DNA of 64,000 nucleotides from Clostridiales bacterium (GCA_004557655.1 SFGJ01000010.1:10585-74584), one strand, 5' to 3'; positions 23,770-33,629 are shown, counted from the stretch's first letter. Numbers and translations: made by a program. The notes: a model not told the origin generated them from the letters alone.

Positions 23770-24528
23770 TTATTCTATCCAGGCTCTGAACTGCTCAAAG
23801 CCGAACAGCAGATTTTTCCTGTCGTGGCAGTCGGAGGAGAGAATGCGTTTTATTCCTCTCCCACGCAGCTCCTCCACGATCCGGCGTGATGGGTATGGCT
23901 CTGCGCGGTAGCCCCGGGCCACAGCTCCGGTGTTAATCTCAAACACCGCGTCCGTCTGTGCCAGAGCCTCTATCGCCGCCTCCACCGCCCGGATATATCG
24001 GGGATGGCGGACAGAAAACAGGGCATCTCCCTCGTTGAATTTGGTCACCAAGTCGAAGTGCCCCACCACCTGGCAGCCGGTGCGCCGCACGACCTGCGCA
24101 GCCGTGCGGTAATAGTCCTCGATGAAGGCATACCAATCCCCGCCGTAAAAGTCCCGTACCGCCTGCTCCTGCCGCTGCCGGGAGGCGTCCACAGGTAAAT
24201 AAAAGCCGTCCTTATACAGATAGTGGACACTGCCGATGATATAATCATACTCTGCCGTGGAGCCGGGGGAATAAAAATCCTGCTCAACGCCCATATAGAT
24301 GCGGATGCGGCCGGCATACACCCTCTGCAGCCGGCGAATCTCCGTCTTATATTCCTCCGTCTGCGTCGGGGACATACAGTAATCCTCGTCATAAGGGGCG
24401 TAGGAATGACCGCTGAAGCCTATGGCCGGGCAGCCCAGCTCCAGCGCCCGCTGCACCAGCTCCTCCGGCTCATCCTTCCCGTCGCAGAGGACTGTATGGG
24501 TATGGAAGTTAGAAAACCGCTCAAGCAT
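23770..24528 (-). CDS. PHP-domain phosphatase, histidinol-phosphatase (HisK) type
   Basis: A 252-residue soluble metal-dependent phosphoesterase. PHP motifs are visible: NFHTHTVLCDG at the N terminus, GFSGHSY, the central GVEQDF, GHFDLVTKF and the C-terminal SSDCHDRKN. Histidinol-phosphatases of Firmicutes have this size and order, so histidine synthesis is possible, but no other his gene is nearby and the substrate is not certain. The ATG at 24528 overlaps the end of the HD gene by 8 bp; an upstream frame extension is a shadow. Confidence 0.85.
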   Translation of the reverse strand: MLERFSNFHTHTVLCDGKDEPEELVQRALELGCPAIGFSGHSYAPYDEDYCMSPTQTEEYKTEIRRLQRVYAGRIRIYMGVEQDFYSPGSTAEYDYIIGSVHYLYKDGFYLPVDASRQRQEQAVRDFYGGDWYAFIEDYYRTAAQVVRRTGCQVVGHFDLVTKFNEGDALFSVRHPRYIRAVEAAIEALAQTDAVFEINTGAVARGYRAEPYPSRRIVEELRGRGIKRILSSDCHDRKNLLFGFEQFRAWIE

Positions 24529-25453
24529 GATTGTAGATCCGCTTGTCCAGAGCAAATATCTTGCCGCTGAAGGTGCCCACCGGGGTTTCCTCCATAGTTT
24601 CGGTGTAGATCTCCATGCGGCTGTCAATGAGATCCAGATAGCTCAAAAGCTCGCTCTCGATGCACATGGGCCGCACTGCCGCGCCGAATTCCGGCTCCCC
24701 GTGGTGGGAGAGGATCATATGCTGCAGCAGCACGGATTTCTCCTCCGGAATGTGCAGCTTGTCGGCCATGCGGCTCACCGCCTCAGCCCCCAACACCAGA
24801 TGGCCCAAAAGCTGGCCCTTCAGCGAGTACTCCGCTACCAGGCCCAAGGGAGAGGTTACAAACTCCTCGCACTTGCAGAAATCATGCAGCAGGGTGCCCG
24901 CAAGCAGCAAACTCCGATCCACCGCCGGGTAAAGGCCGGCATAGAAGTCGGCGGCCCGCATCATATAGGCGGTATGCATGAGCAGGCCGCCCACAAAGCC
25001 GTGGTGCACGCTCTTGGCCGCCGGGATCAAGCGAAGCTGCTTGCCGTAGGTTCCGAGCATCTCCTGACAAACGGCGCGATAGTCTCCATCTTCCAAGGAC
25101 GCCACCGTGTCCACCAGCCAATCCCAGGTTTCATCCATCTCAATGGGCGCCGTGGCCACCAGGTCACTGACCCGAAAGTCATCGTTTTCCTCCGCCAGAC
25201 GGATGCGGTACACCGTCGCTTGGGGAGCGCCCCGATACTCGGAGGCCAGACCGGAGATCCACGCCACCTTCCCCACATCCCCCGGTCCAATGGGTCCTGT
25301 GTAGTCCCACACCTGGGCCGTCACAGTACCGCTGCGGTCCCCCAGATTCAAGGTCAGAAACGGCTTGCCCGCCGCCGTGGTGCGCTGGGCAATGTTCTGC
25401 AGGATATAGTACCCCTCAAAGCGGTCGCCGTTTTTCATGTCGTGAATCAGCAT
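24521..25453 (-). CDS. 3'-5' exoribonuclease of the YhaM family
   Basis: A 310-residue protein: an OB-fold domain (LTLNLGDRSGTVTAQVWD, about residues 30-100) followed by an HD hydrolase domain with SVHHGFVGGLLMHT, LLHDFCK and LSHHGEPEFGAA. This OB-HD pairing is the YhaM/CbfA family, which trims short 3' ends of RNA and DNA in Firmicutes. It lies 15 bp after cls and overlaps the PHP gene, so the three are co-transcribed. Confidence 0.88.
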   Translation of the reverse strand: MLIHDMKNGDRFEGYYILQNIAQRTTAAGKPFLTLNLGDRSGTVTAQVWDYTGPIGPGDVGKVAWISGLASEYRGAPQATVYRIRLAEENDDFRVSDLVATAPIEMDETWDWLVDTVASLEDGDYRAVCQEMLGTYGKQLRLIPAAKSVHHGFVGGLLMHTAYMMRAADFYAGLYPAVDRSLLLAGTLLHDFCKCEEFVTSPLGLVAEYSLKGQLLGHLVLGAEAVSRMADKLHIPEEKSVLLQHMILSHHGEPEFGAAVRPMCIESELLSYLDLIDSRMEIYTETMEETPVGTFSGKIFALDKRIYNHA

Positions 25454-25468
25454 AGTTTACTCTCCTTT

Positions 25469-27016
25469 TTACATCCACATGGCAAAGGGCCGCAGTACCG
25501 TGCCCAGGAGCCGCACATACCATTTGCGCCGCTTCCATTCCCTCAGGGAAATCTCCCGGCTCTGGTCCATCGTCCGGCACATATCCTCCCGCACCGCCTC
25601 CACAGCGCTGCCGGAAAACAGGGTGCCGCACTCAAAATGCAGCTGGAAGCTGCGGTAATCCATATTCACAGATCCCACAAAGCCCACCTCGCCGTCCGCA
25701 ACCACAGACTTGGCATGGAGCAGGCCCGGGGTATATACATAGATCTTTACCCCATGGGTCAGCAGCTCTCCAAAGTAGGACTGGGCCACCATGTAGGCAA
25801 ATTTGTGGTCCGGGATCCCCGGCAGCATCAGCCGCACATCCACGCCGCTGTCGGCGGCGATACACAGCGTCCGGATCATCGGCTCATCAATGGCCAGATA
25901 GGGCGTTGTGATCCACACATAGCGCTCGGCATTGCTGATAAGCTGCTGATAGGTATCCTCGGCGGTGCTGACAGGATTATTATCCGGACCGTCCACCAGA
26001 GGCTGGCAGAAATCTCCGCCTACTTCTCCGCCACCGCGTGGGCGGTAGGAATCCCATGGATCCCGCAGCTCACCGCTCATGCGCAGCCACAGATGCATGA
26101 ACTGCCGGGTGAAGCCCCAGGCCCCCTCCCCCTTCAGCCGCAGGCCGCAGTCCTTCCAGTAACCGAAGCGCACAATGAGGTTGGCATATTCATCCGCCAG
26201 ATTGGCTCCGCCGGTGTAGGCAATGTCTCCGTCAATGACGGCGATCTTCCGGTGGTCACGGTAGTTGAAGTACAGCCTGTTCACATACTGGTGCACGGGG
26301 TTGAACATCTGCACCCAGATACCCTTTTGCCTCAGAGCGTCGATCTCCTCCGGGGGCATGGTCATCATACTGCCGAAATCGTCCAGAATCAGATTCACTT
26401 CCACCCCGGCAGCGGCGCGCTCCGTCAGGACTTCGCAAATGCGGTCCCAGATCTGTCCCTTGGAGGCGATGTAATACTCCAGGAAGATGAACCGCTTCGC
26501 CTTTTCCATCTCAGCGAGCAGGTCCTCCAGATACGCCTCGCCGGTAGGAAAATAAGTCATCTCCGTGTTTTCGAACAGGGGGAAGTCCTGCCGCCGCAGG
26601 TACTCCGCCAGCTTGCCCCACCGGGGCCAGCGCCGTGTGAGATTACTCTGCGCCCGGGCGCTGCTTTCCCGCACCGCCGGGGGCTCCTCCGGCATGGCCA
26701 GCGTCTTCAGCGCCAGCTTCTTCTTCATCTGGTTGCCGTTCCAGAGCCAGTAAAGGATCACTCCCACCACCGGCACCAGCATGATCAGGACAATCCAGCC
26801 GGGCTTATAGGTGCTGCTGCCGGGCCGTGTATAGATCCGGGCCACGCAGAGCACCGCCATGATCTCCAGAATGGCGTAAGCAATGTAGATCTTCTGCTTG
26901 AGCACCATGCTCAAAGCCACCACCACTGCGATCTGCAGCAGCAATAGAAGCGCCACCAATGCCAAACGCAGCGCAGCAGATATTTTTCTCTCTGTTTTTT
27001 GCTGAACTCGCTTCAT
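25469..27016 (-). CDS. cls: Cardiolipin synthase
   Basis: A 515-residue membrane enzyme that joins two phosphatidylglycerols into cardiolipin. Two N-terminal membrane spans (residues 12-37 and 39-75 region, WIVLIMLVPVVGVILYWLW) precede two HKD active sites: HRKIAVID in the first half and HAKSVVAD in the second. Family length is about 480-515. First gene of the cls-yhaM-PHP unit. Confidence 0.93.
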   Translation of the reverse strand: MKRVQQKTERKISAALRLALVALLLLLQIAVVVALSMVLKQKIYIAYAILEIMAVLCVARIYTRPGSSTYKPGWIVLIMLVPVVGVILYWLWNGNQMKKKLALKTLAMPEEPPAVRESSARAQSNLTRRWPRWGKLAEYLRRQDFPLFENTEMTYFPTGEAYLEDLLAEMEKAKRFIFLEYYIASKGQIWDRICEVLTERAAAGVEVNLILDDFGSMMTMPPEEIDALRQKGIWVQMFNPVHQYVNRLYFNYRDHRKIAVIDGDIAYTGGANLADEYANLIVRFGYWKDCGLRLKGEGAWGFTRQFMHLWLRMSGELRDPWDSYRPRGGGEVGGDFCQPLVDGPDNNPVSTAEDTYQQLISNAERYVWITTPYLAIDEPMIRTLCIAADSGVDVRLMLPGIPDHKFAYMVAQSYFGELLTHGVKIYVYTPGLLHAKSVVADGEVGFVGSVNMDYRSFQLHFECGTLFSGSAVEAVREDMCRTMDQSREISLREWKRRKWYVRLLGTVLRPFAMWM

Positions 27017-27035
27017 ACGGGGAAAGTATCCTTTC

Positions 27036-27079
27036 TTTAAAAAAACCGGCAGGACTGCGCTTTCCGGGCAGTCCTGCCG
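27036..27079 (-). terminator. Terminator of pncB
   Basis: A 12-bp perfect stem (CGGCAGGACTGC / GCAGTCCTGCCG) followed on the minus strand by TTTTTTT. Confidence 0.92.
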
Positions 27080-27088
27080 CGAAGGGTC

Positions 27089-28537
27089 TCAATGCTTGGC
27101 GCGCAGCAGATCCTGCTGAATCTGCCACAGTTTTGGGGACAGATCCACATAGTAGCTGTGGGGATTGTCGAACCGCTTCACCTCGTCCCAGAGGGTATCG
27201 GTCTCCTGGCGGCAGTACTCCCGGATCTGCTCCAGAGAGGGCCGATCATAGACGCACTTGCCACCGATAAAGATAGGCACCTGCAGCTCCCGGGCGGTGT
27301 AATTATACACCGTTTTGGTCTTCCAGGTGGCGGTGGGATCAAACAGCTCCAGATCACGCTCATCGTCCACCTGCTCGTCATATACGGTCATGTAGTCTGC
27401 AATGGCCTTGCCGGTGTCACGGCCATAGAAACGGTACACCTTCTTGAAGTGGGGCACCGTGATCTTCTCCACATTCTCGCTGACCTTGATCTTGGGAATG
27501 ATATTCCCGTCCTTATCCTCCACAGCGGCCAGCTTATACACGCCTCCGAATACAGGCTCACTCTTGGCGGTGATCATCCGCTCGCCCACGCCGAACATAT
27601 CGATCCGGGCGCCCTGTAGCAGCAGATCCTGAATGAGGTACTCGTCCAGAGAATTGGAAACGGAGATCTTGCAGTCCGTCCAACCGGCGTCATCCAGCAT
27701 CTTCCGGGCCTGACGGCTGAGATAGGCCATATCGCCGGAGTCCAGACGGATGCCGCATTTAGTAATGCCAAGAGGCTTTAACACCTCATTAAAGGCTCGA
27801 ATGGCGTTGGGCACACCGGATTTCAGGGTATCATAGGTGTCTACCAGCAAAGTAGCGTTGGTAGGATAGATTTCACAATAGGTCTTGAAGGCGTCCAGCT
27901 CCGTGTCAAACATCTGCACCCAGGCGTGGGCCATGGTACCGCCGGCGGGCACGCCGTACAGTTCATCGGAAATGGTGCAGGCGGTGCCGTGGCAACCGCC
28001 GATATAGGCCGCCCTCGCACCCACGATGGCCGCATCCGCCCCCTGGGCCCGGCGAGAGCCAAACTCCAGCACCGTGCGTCCTCTGGCGGCACGGACGATG
28101 CGGTTGGCCTTGGTGGCGATGAGGCTCTGGTGGTTCACCGTGAGCAGAGTAAAGGTCTCGATGAGCTGGGCCTCGATAGCCGGAGCCCGGACGGTTATCA
28201 GCGGCTCACGGGGAAACACCGGCGTACCCTCGGGAATAGCATAGATGTCGCCGGTAAATCGAAAATTCTCCAGATAGGTCAGAAACTCCTCGTCAAAGAG
28301 ATTACGGCCCCGGAGATAGTCGATGTCCTCCTTGGTGAAATGGAGGTTTTCAATATAGTCGATGAGCTGATCCAGGCCCGCAGCGATGGCGAAGCCGCCG
28401 CCGTCCGGCACTCTGCGGAAAAACACATCGAAATAGGTGATGCGATCCTTGTAGCCGTTTTTGAAATATCCATTACCCATGGTCAGCTCATAAAAATCAC
28501 AGAGCATGGTCATGTTCAACTTTTCCTGCGTTTTCAT
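27089..28537 (-). CDS. pncB: Nicotinate phosphoribosyltransferase
   Basis: A 482-residue NAD salvage enzyme that converts nicotinate and PRPP to nicotinate mononucleotide. Typical segments are MLCDFYELTMGNGYF at the N terminus, TYFDVFFRRVPDGGGFA, the GSRRAQGADAA loop and GVPAGGTMAHAWVQMF. The ATG at 28537 is preferred because GAGG lies 6 nt upstream; the ATG 6 bp earlier touches the ribosome site. Single gene with promoter 28582-28610. Confidence 0.95.
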   Translation of the reverse strand: MKTQEKLNMTMLCDFYELTMGNGYFKNGYKDRITYFDVFFRRVPDGGGFAIAAGLDQLIDYIENLHFTKEDIDYLRGRNLFDEEFLTYLENFRFTGDIYAIPEGTPVFPREPLITVRAPAIEAQLIETFTLLTVNHQSLIATKANRIVRAARGRTVLEFGSRRAQGADAAIVGARAAYIGGCHGTACTISDELYGVPAGGTMAHAWVQMFDTELDAFKTYCEIYPTNATLLVDTYDTLKSGVPNAIRAFNEVLKPLGITKCGIRLDSGDMAYLSRQARKMLDDAGWTDCKISVSNSLDEYLIQDLLLQGARIDMFGVGERMITAKSEPVFGGVYKLAAVEDKDGNIIPKIKVSENVEKITVPHFKKVYRFYGRDTGKAIADYMTVYDEQVDDERDLELFDPTATWKTKTVYNYTARELQVPIFIGGKCVYDRPSLEQIREYCRQETDTLWDEVKRFDNPHSYYVDLSPKLWQIQQDLLRAKH

Positions 28538-28581
28538 CCTCATACCTCATAGTTTCTTATGTATTTGCCGTAAGTTCTTAT

Positions 28582-28610
28582 AGTATACCTCTTTTGCACA
28601 TTTTTGGCAA
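28582..28610 (-). promoter_or_regulatory. Promoter of pncB
   Basis: On the minus strand TTGCCA, 17-bp spacer, TATACT; the -10 box lies 45 bp ahead of the start codon. Confidence 0.75.
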
Positions 28611-28613
28611 CAC

Positions 28614-28647
28614 AAAAAGAGCGCGTAGTAAAACTACGCACTCTTTT
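28614..28647 (-). terminator. Terminator of potABCD
   Basis: Hairpin AAAAGAGTGCGTAGT / ACTACGCGCTCTTTT with loop TTT on the minus strand, one mismatch and a trailing T-run; 3 bp after the potD stop. Confidence 0.9.
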
Positions 28648-28650
28648 CCG

Positions 28651-29709
28651 TCAATATTTTACCTTGGCCAGACAGATGCGGATCCACTCGTGGTCATAGA
28701 ATGTCAGGGTGTCCCCCGGCAGACCGCCGAAAGTCTCCGCCTTGTTGAGGATGTCCTCCCCGGGATAGGCAATAGGATCGGAAGCCATTTCCTCGTCCAT
28801 CAGCTCCATGGCGGTGACGGAGGGGCTGGAATAGCCCGTTTCCTCGCAGTTGCGCAGGACGATGTCATCCCGGCACATAAAGTTGATGAAGGCCAACGCG
28901 TCCTCATAGTTCTTAGAGCAGGCGGGGATGCACATGGCGTCCACGAAAAGATTGCTCCCCTCCTCCGGCTGCACAAAAGCCAGATCCGGATTTTCCTCCA
29001 CCATGGTCAGATAATCTCCGGCGTAGTAGGTGCCTATGGCGGCCTCGTTGTTGATCATCTTGTCAAAGATCTGGTCCATGACATAGGCCTGAACGATGCC
29101 CTCCTCCTTCTGCCGGATCAGAAGGTCCGCGGCCTCAGCGATCTCGTCCTTATTTGTGGTATTGAAAGAATAGCCCAAGGCTTTCAGCGCAAGGCCGATG
29201 CAGTCCCGGGGATTATCGAAGATCAGTACCTGGCCCTTGAGCTCGGTGGTAAACAGATCCATCCAGCAGGTAGGCGCCTCATCCACCATAGTGGTGTTGT
29301 AAATGATGCCGGTGGTGCCCCACATATAGGGGATGCTGTACTTCTGCTCCGGGTCATAGGCGGGGTTCAAATACCGCGGGTCGATGTTGGCAGCATTGGG
29401 GATCTTGCTGTAATCCAGCTCCCGCAGCATCCCCTCCTCCTGCATCCGGGCCACCATGTAGTCCGATGGGAAGATGACATCGTAGTTGTTGCCGCCGCCC
29501 TTGATGGCGGAGTAGAGCATTTCGTTGGAGGCAAAGGTCTTGTAATTGACATGAATACCGGTCTCTTCTTCAAATTCCTCCAGTATGGATTCATCAATAT
29601 ACTCGCCCCAGTTGTATACATTGATGGTACGCTCTGTCTCCTCCGCCCGGCAGCCTGCCAGCGGCAGAGCCAGGAATAAGGCAAGGAGCAAAACCGTGAT
29701 CTTCTTCAT
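28651..29709 (-). CDS. potD: Spermidine/putrescine-binding lipoprotein
   Basis: A 352-residue extracytoplasmic solute-binding protein. The signal peptide ends in the lipobox LPLAGC, so it is anchored by lipid outside the membrane. INVYNWGEYID at the mature N terminus and VTAMELMDEE near the C terminus are typical PotD segments. It captures polyamine and delivers it to PotBC. Start ATG 29709 shares its first A with the potC stop (TGATG), so translation is coupled. Confidence 0.95.
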   Translation of the reverse strand: MKKITVLLLALFLALPLAGCRAEETERTINVYNWGEYIDESILEEFEEETGIHVNYKTFASNEMLYSAIKGGGNNYDVIFPSDYMVARMQEEGMLRELDYSKIPNAANIDPRYLNPAYDPEQKYSIPYMWGTTGIIYNTTMVDEAPTCWMDLFTTELKGQVLIFDNPRDCIGLALKALGYSFNTTNKDEIAEAADLLIRQKEEGIVQAYVMDQIFDKMINNEAAIGTYYAGDYLTMVEENPDLAFVQPEEGSNLFVDAMCIPACSKNYEDALAFINFMCRDDIVLRNCEETGYSSPSVTAMELMDEEMASDPIAYPGEDILNKAETFGGLPGDTLTFYDHEWIRICLAKVKY

Positions 29710-30557
29710 CACAGGCTCCCCCCTTTCATGCCGTCCCGCTGCAGGGCCTTTTTCCGTTTCTCCTCCAGCTTACTCTGGCGCATTTCACGCAGATTCACGA
29801 TCAGCAGGAGGCCCAGCACCGTCACGAACAGAATGGTGGACAGGGCATTGATCTCGGGACTGATGCGCTTGCGGGTCATGGCGTAGATCTGCATGGCCAG
29901 AGTGGACACCTCGGAACCCGCGGTAAAATAGGAGATAACAAAGTCGTCAATAGACAAGGTGAAGGCAATCAGCATGCCGTTGAGAATGCCGGGCCGCAGC
30001 TCCGGCATCAGCACCTTCCAAAAGGCCTGCCAGGGTGTTGCTCCCAGATCCATGGCAGCCTCTCCCAGATTGGGGTTGAGCTGATGCAGCTTAGGAAGCA
30101 CTGCCAGCACCACATAAGGGATGTTAAAGGTGATATGTGCCACCAGCAGCGTGCCGAAGCCCAAAGAGAAGCCCAGCAGGTTCCCCGTGAACACAAACAG
30201 CAGCATCAGGCTCACGCCGGTGATGATGTCGGCATTGGTCATAGGGATGTTATTGATGGTCATGAGCAGATGGCGGGGCTTGCGCCTCATGGAGTGGAAG
30301 CCAATGGCCGCCGCCGTGCCCAGCACGGTGGCGATAACCGCCGCCAGCACGGACACGGTCAATGTGGTGCTGAAGGCAGAGAGGATCTCCTCGTCCTGAA
30401 ACAGCTCCTCGTACCAATGCAGGGAAAAGCCCGACCAGACGGTGCGGCTCTTGGAATCATTGAAGGAGAAGACGATCAGCACAGCGATGGGCAGGTATAA
30501 AAACGCGAACACCAGCACGTTGAGCACCTTGGAAATGACAGGATTTTTATTCTGCAT
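29709..30557 (-). CDS. potC: Polyamine ABC transporter permease
   Basis: A 282-residue inner-membrane protein with six hydrophobic spans (first at residues 9-30) and the permease EAA loop, LGEAAMDLGATPWQAFWKVL. It forms the channel with PotB and contacts the PotA ATPase. Position between potB and potD and overlapping ends confirm the assignment. Confidence 0.95.
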   Translation of the reverse strand: MQNKNPVISKVLNVLVFAFLYLPIAVLIVFSFNDSKSRTVWSGFSLHWYEELFQDEEILSAFSTTLTVSVLAAVIATVLGTAAAIGFHSMRRKPRHLLMTINNIPMTNADIITGVSLMLLFVFTGNLLGFSLGFGTLLVAHITFNIPYVVLAVLPKLHQLNPNLGEAAMDLGATPWQAFWKVLMPELRPGILNGMLIAFTLSIDDFVISYFTAGSEVSTLAMQIYAMTRKRISPEINALSTILFVTVLGLLLIVNLREMRQSKLEEKRKKALQRDGMKGGSL

Positions 30558-31369
30558 TACATCATCACCGCCCCTTCTTCTCCGTCGCCGAAGCGATTCA
30601 TCACAACCATGGCGATGATCACCAGCAGCAGCATCATCAGTGAGATGGCACTGCCCAGATGGGGGTTATAGGCCGAGCCCAGGAACTGCATCTCAATGAG
30701 ATCGCCCAGTAAAAAGCTCATGCCGCCGCCCAGCAGCTTGGAAATGGCAAAAGTGGAGATGGACGGGATGAACACCATCATCACGCCGCTGATGACCCCC
30801 GGCACAGACAGGGGAAAAATCACCCGCCGGAACACCTGCAGCCTCCCGGCGCCCAGGTCCTGAGCCGCCTCGATATACCTCCGGTCCAGCTTCTCGATCA
30901 CCGAAAAAATGGGCAGGATCATAAAGGGCAGGAAGTTATACACCATGCCCAGAATCACCGCCGCGTCGGTGTTGATGATGTGGAGGGGGCCAAGGCCCAC
31001 CAGGGCCAAAAGCTGATTGAGAAAGCCGTGGTTTTCCAGAATGGACATCCAGGCATAGGTCCGCAGAAGAAAGTTCATCCACATGGGCAGCATGATAAAG
31101 AGCATGGCCACCTTCCGCGTAGCCGGCCCTGTCTGAGCCAGAAAATAGGCGAAGGGATAGGCGATGATCAGGCAGACCACCGTAGCCAGCGCCGCCAGAT
31201 ACAGAGAGTTGCCGCACACCTGCAGAAAAACATCCATATTCGCAAAGTTTTCCAGGGTAAAGCGACCGTCGTAGTTGGTGAACGCATACACCACGATGAG
31301 CACCAGCGGCACCACCACGAACAGAGCCATCCAGATCACATAGGGGACAGCGGGCGTCTTAGTCTTCAT
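30557..31369 (-). CDS. potB: Polyamine ABC transporter permease
   Basis: A 270-residue permease with six hydrophobic spans and the EAA loop YIEAAQDLGAGRLQVFRRV. The start MKTKTPAV at 31369 is the family-like one and overlaps the end of potA by 11 bp; a longer frame to 31471 lies inside potA and is a shadow. It pairs with PotC. Confidence 0.95.
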   Translation of the reverse strand: MKTKTPAVPYVIWMALFVVVPLVLIVVYAFTNYDGRFTLENFANMDVFLQVCGNSLYLAALATVVCLIIAYPFAYFLAQTGPATRKVAMLFIMLPMWMNFLLRTYAWMSILENHGFLNQLLALVGLGPLHIINTDAAVILGMVYNFLPFMILPIFSVIEKLDRRYIEAAQDLGAGRLQVFRRVIFPLSVPGVISGVMMVFIPSISTFAISKLLGGGMSFLLGDLIEMQFLGSAYNPHLGSAISLMMLLLVIIAMVVMNRFGDGEEGAVMM

Positions 31370-32504
31370 TGTCAGCGCCCTCCTCATCCTCCTCGGCAAA
31401 GTCCGGATCATTGATCTCGTCATACTCTGCCGAATAGGAGCTGTAGTCGCCGAACTGGCCCGAATACTCACTCTTCTTCATAATGTGGATGTCGTCAGGA
31501 TTGAGGATGATGCCGATGACCTCGCCTACCTCGTGGTAGTCCGTGGTCTGGATCAGCCACTTGTAGCCTTTGAAATCCACGATGGTATCATAGTGCACGC
31601 CCTTGAAGGTCACGGAGGTCACCGTGCCCACCAGGCGGCCCTTGTCCGCCGGAACGATCTCGATGTCCTCCGGCCGGATGACCACATCTACCGGCTCCAT
31701 GGGGGCAAAGCCCTTATCCAGGCACTTAAACTTGCGGTTAAAGAACTCCACCACATAGTCCTCGTGCATGACGCCGTCGAGGATGTTGCTCTCGCCGATG
31801 AAATCCGCCACGAAGGCGTTCTTCGGCTCGTTGTAAATATCTTCCGGTGTGCCGATCTGCTGGATGCGGCCCTTGTCCATCACCACCACGGTGTCGGACA
31901 TGGTGAGGGCCTCCTCCTGATCGTGGGTAACATATATAAAGGTAATGCCCATCTGCTGCTGGATACGCTTCAGCTCGTTCTGCATATCCTTGCGCAGACG
32001 CAGATCCAGTGCGCCCAGAGGCTCATCTAAAAGCAGGACCTTGGGCCGGTTCACCAGTGCTCTGGCGATGGCCACACGCTGCTGCTGGCCGCCGGAAAGC
32101 TGGTCTACCCGCCGCTTTTCAAAGCCCTTCAGGCTCACGACGCCCAGCATTTCCGTGACACGCTCACGGATCTCCGCTTCCGGCACCTTGGAAATACGCA
32201 GGCCGAAAGCAATGTTTTCAAACACATCCAGATGCGGGAACAGCGCATACTTCTGGAACACTGTGTTGATCTGCCGCTTATGAGGCGGGACATCATTGAT
32301 CCTGACGCCGTCAAAGATCACATCACCGCTGGTGGGGGTGGTGAAGCCGCCGATAATGCGCAGCGTGGTGGTCTTGCCGCAGCCGCTGGGGCCTAAAAGC
32401 GTCAGAAACTCCGAATCATTAAAATACAAGTTGATGTTATCGAGAACCTGCTCGTCGTCAAACGCCATGCAGATATTCCGCAGGCGAATCAACTCTTTGG
32501 ACAT
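31359..32504 (-). CDS. potA: Polyamine ABC transporter ATPase
   Basis: A 381-residue ABC ATPase. Walker A GPSGCGKTT, signature LSGGQQQRVA, Walker B VLLLDEPLGALD, then H-loop TFIYVTHDQEEAL, followed by a TOBE domain (MEPVDVVIRPEDIEI). The acidic C-terminal tail (EEDEEGADNED) is an extension. It powers PotBC. First gene of the operon behind a clear promoter. Confidence 0.96.
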   Translation of the reverse strand: MSKELIRLRNICMAFDDEQVLDNINLYFNDSEFLTLLGPSGCGKTTTLRIIGGFTTPTSGDVIFDGVRINDVPPHKRQINTVFQKYALFPHLDVFENIAFGLRISKVPEAEIRERVTEMLGVVSLKGFEKRRVDQLSGGQQQRVAIARALVNRPKVLLLDEPLGALDLRLRKDMQNELKRIQQQMGITFIYVTHDQEEALTMSDTVVVMDKGRIQQIGTPEDIYNEPKNAFVADFIGESNILDGVMHEDYVVEFFNRKFKCLDKGFAPMEPVDVVIRPEDIEIVPADKGRLVGTVTSVTFKGVHYDTIVDFKGYKWLIQTTDYHEVGEVIGIILNPDDIHIMKKSEYSGQFGDYSSYSAEYDEINDPDFAEEDEEGADNED

Positions 32505-32599
32505 TTATCCTCCTCCGTTCACAAAAAAAGTGCGTCTCCCCCCTCCGAAAAACGGCTTGTGTTCCTTTTCCCCGTAAATCGTCAGGATTAGACAGATAC

Positions 32600-32628
32600 A
32601 ATATAGTAAGAATACCCCTAAATGTCAA
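32600..32628 (-). promoter_or_regulatory. Promoter of potABCD
   Basis: On the minus strand TTGACA, 17-bp spacer, TATATT. The -10 box is about 95 bp ahead of the potA start, leaving a leader of roughly 85 nt. Confidence 0.85.
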
Positions 32629-32699
32629 CAGATTTTTTCTTATTTTATCCTGCATTTTTTCTGCTGAAAACACAACTGAAAAAATGCCGCAGCTATGTG

Positions 32700-32729
32700 A
32701 AAAAGAGACCACCCAAAAAGGCGGTCTCT
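32700..32729 (-). terminator. Terminator of the lipoprotein gene
   Basis: Stem AGAGACCGCC / GGGTGGTCTCT with one mismatch and TTTTT on the minus strand, 28 bp after the stop at 32757. Confidence 0.85.
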
Positions 32730-32756
32730 CTGATTCTTATTCCAGGGAACAATCCC

Positions 32757-33629
32757 TCAGTTCTCCATATTCGCGGCGGAATCCAGCGCATCCTGGGGCA
32801 CGGTGATGGCGCTGATGTCGTTGTAGCCCTCCACCTCCATGGACATCATAACTTTGTCCACGCTCACGCCGGCGTCCCGGTTGTCCTCGGCGGTGTTTTT
32901 GATGAGCTCCGCCACCATGCTTGTCATATCGAACACATACTTCACCGGCAGGCCCGCGTCACTGATCCAGATGGTAATGGGAATTCCGCCCATCTTAGCC
33001 AGCGCATCGCTGTAGTCCTCGCCGAGAAGAGAGCTGATATTGTCCAGGTTGCCGCTTATCTCCAGAGTTTCTTCCAGCACATCGGAGCTGATTACACCCT
33101 CGTAACGGGTAGCGGACACGCCCTGGACGGTCTCCTTACCGGCAGCCTTAAAGTCTGAGCCGTTCTTCATATACAGCTCAAAGGAATCCACGGCATTATA
33201 CTGCTCCGTGGAGATCGTTGCATCTTCGGCCAGAGTCTTGTACCACTGGTTCTGGCCGGCGCCCTCCATATCCATGCCCACATAGGTCACCATCCGGCCA
33301 TTCTCAGGCACCATATAGATCTGGATATTTTCCAGTGCCATGCCCAGCATATCCATGTTCATGGTCATCTTGACGGCAGTGGGGTCCATGGTCATCTCGG
33401 CGCTGCCGTTCACAGTCATCTCCACCGACTCGCCCTCGGCGCTAATGGCAATCTCCATGGCATAGGTATAGCGCATACTGCTGACCTTCTCCATCTCCTG
33501 CCGGGCGTTGAGCATGGCGGCAACGGCATCCCCGCCAGAGGGCTGGTCCTTTTTGGCGCAGGCAGCCAGGCTGAACACCATGGCCAGAGCCAAAGCTCCC
33601 GCCGCGATCTTTTTCCACAAGTTTTTCAT
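32757..33629 (-). CDS. Secreted lipoprotein (LppX/DUF6612-like)
   Basis: A 290-residue protein with lipobox SLAAC at residues 20-24, hence anchored outside the membrane. The mature part alternates beta strands such as MRYTYAMEIAISAEGESVEM and KMTMNMDMLGM, and reads like the unclosed barrel of LppX/LolA-like lipoproteins (DUF6612 type in Clostridia). It is rich in Met. A role in carrying hydrophobic molecules is known for distant relatives only. Single gene with promoter and terminator. Confidence 0.75.
   Translation of the reverse strand: MKNLWKKIAAGALALAMVFSLAACAKKDQPSGGDAVAAMLNARQEMEKVSSMRYTYAMEIAISAEGESVEMTVNGSAEMTMDPTAVKMTMNMDMLGMALENIQIYMVPENGRMVTYVGMDMEGAGQNQWYKTLAEDATISTEQYNAVDSFELYMKNGSDFKAAGKETVQGVSATRYEGVISSDVLEETLEISGNLDNISSLLGEDYSDALAKMGGIPITIWISDAGLPVKYVFDMTSMVAELIKNTAEDNRDAGVSVDKVMMSMEVEGYNDISAITVPQDALDSAANMEN

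Noticed and set aside
24422..26947. An 841-codon plus-strand frame opposite cls and yhaM
   Set aside because: Antisense shadow of two well-recognised genes.
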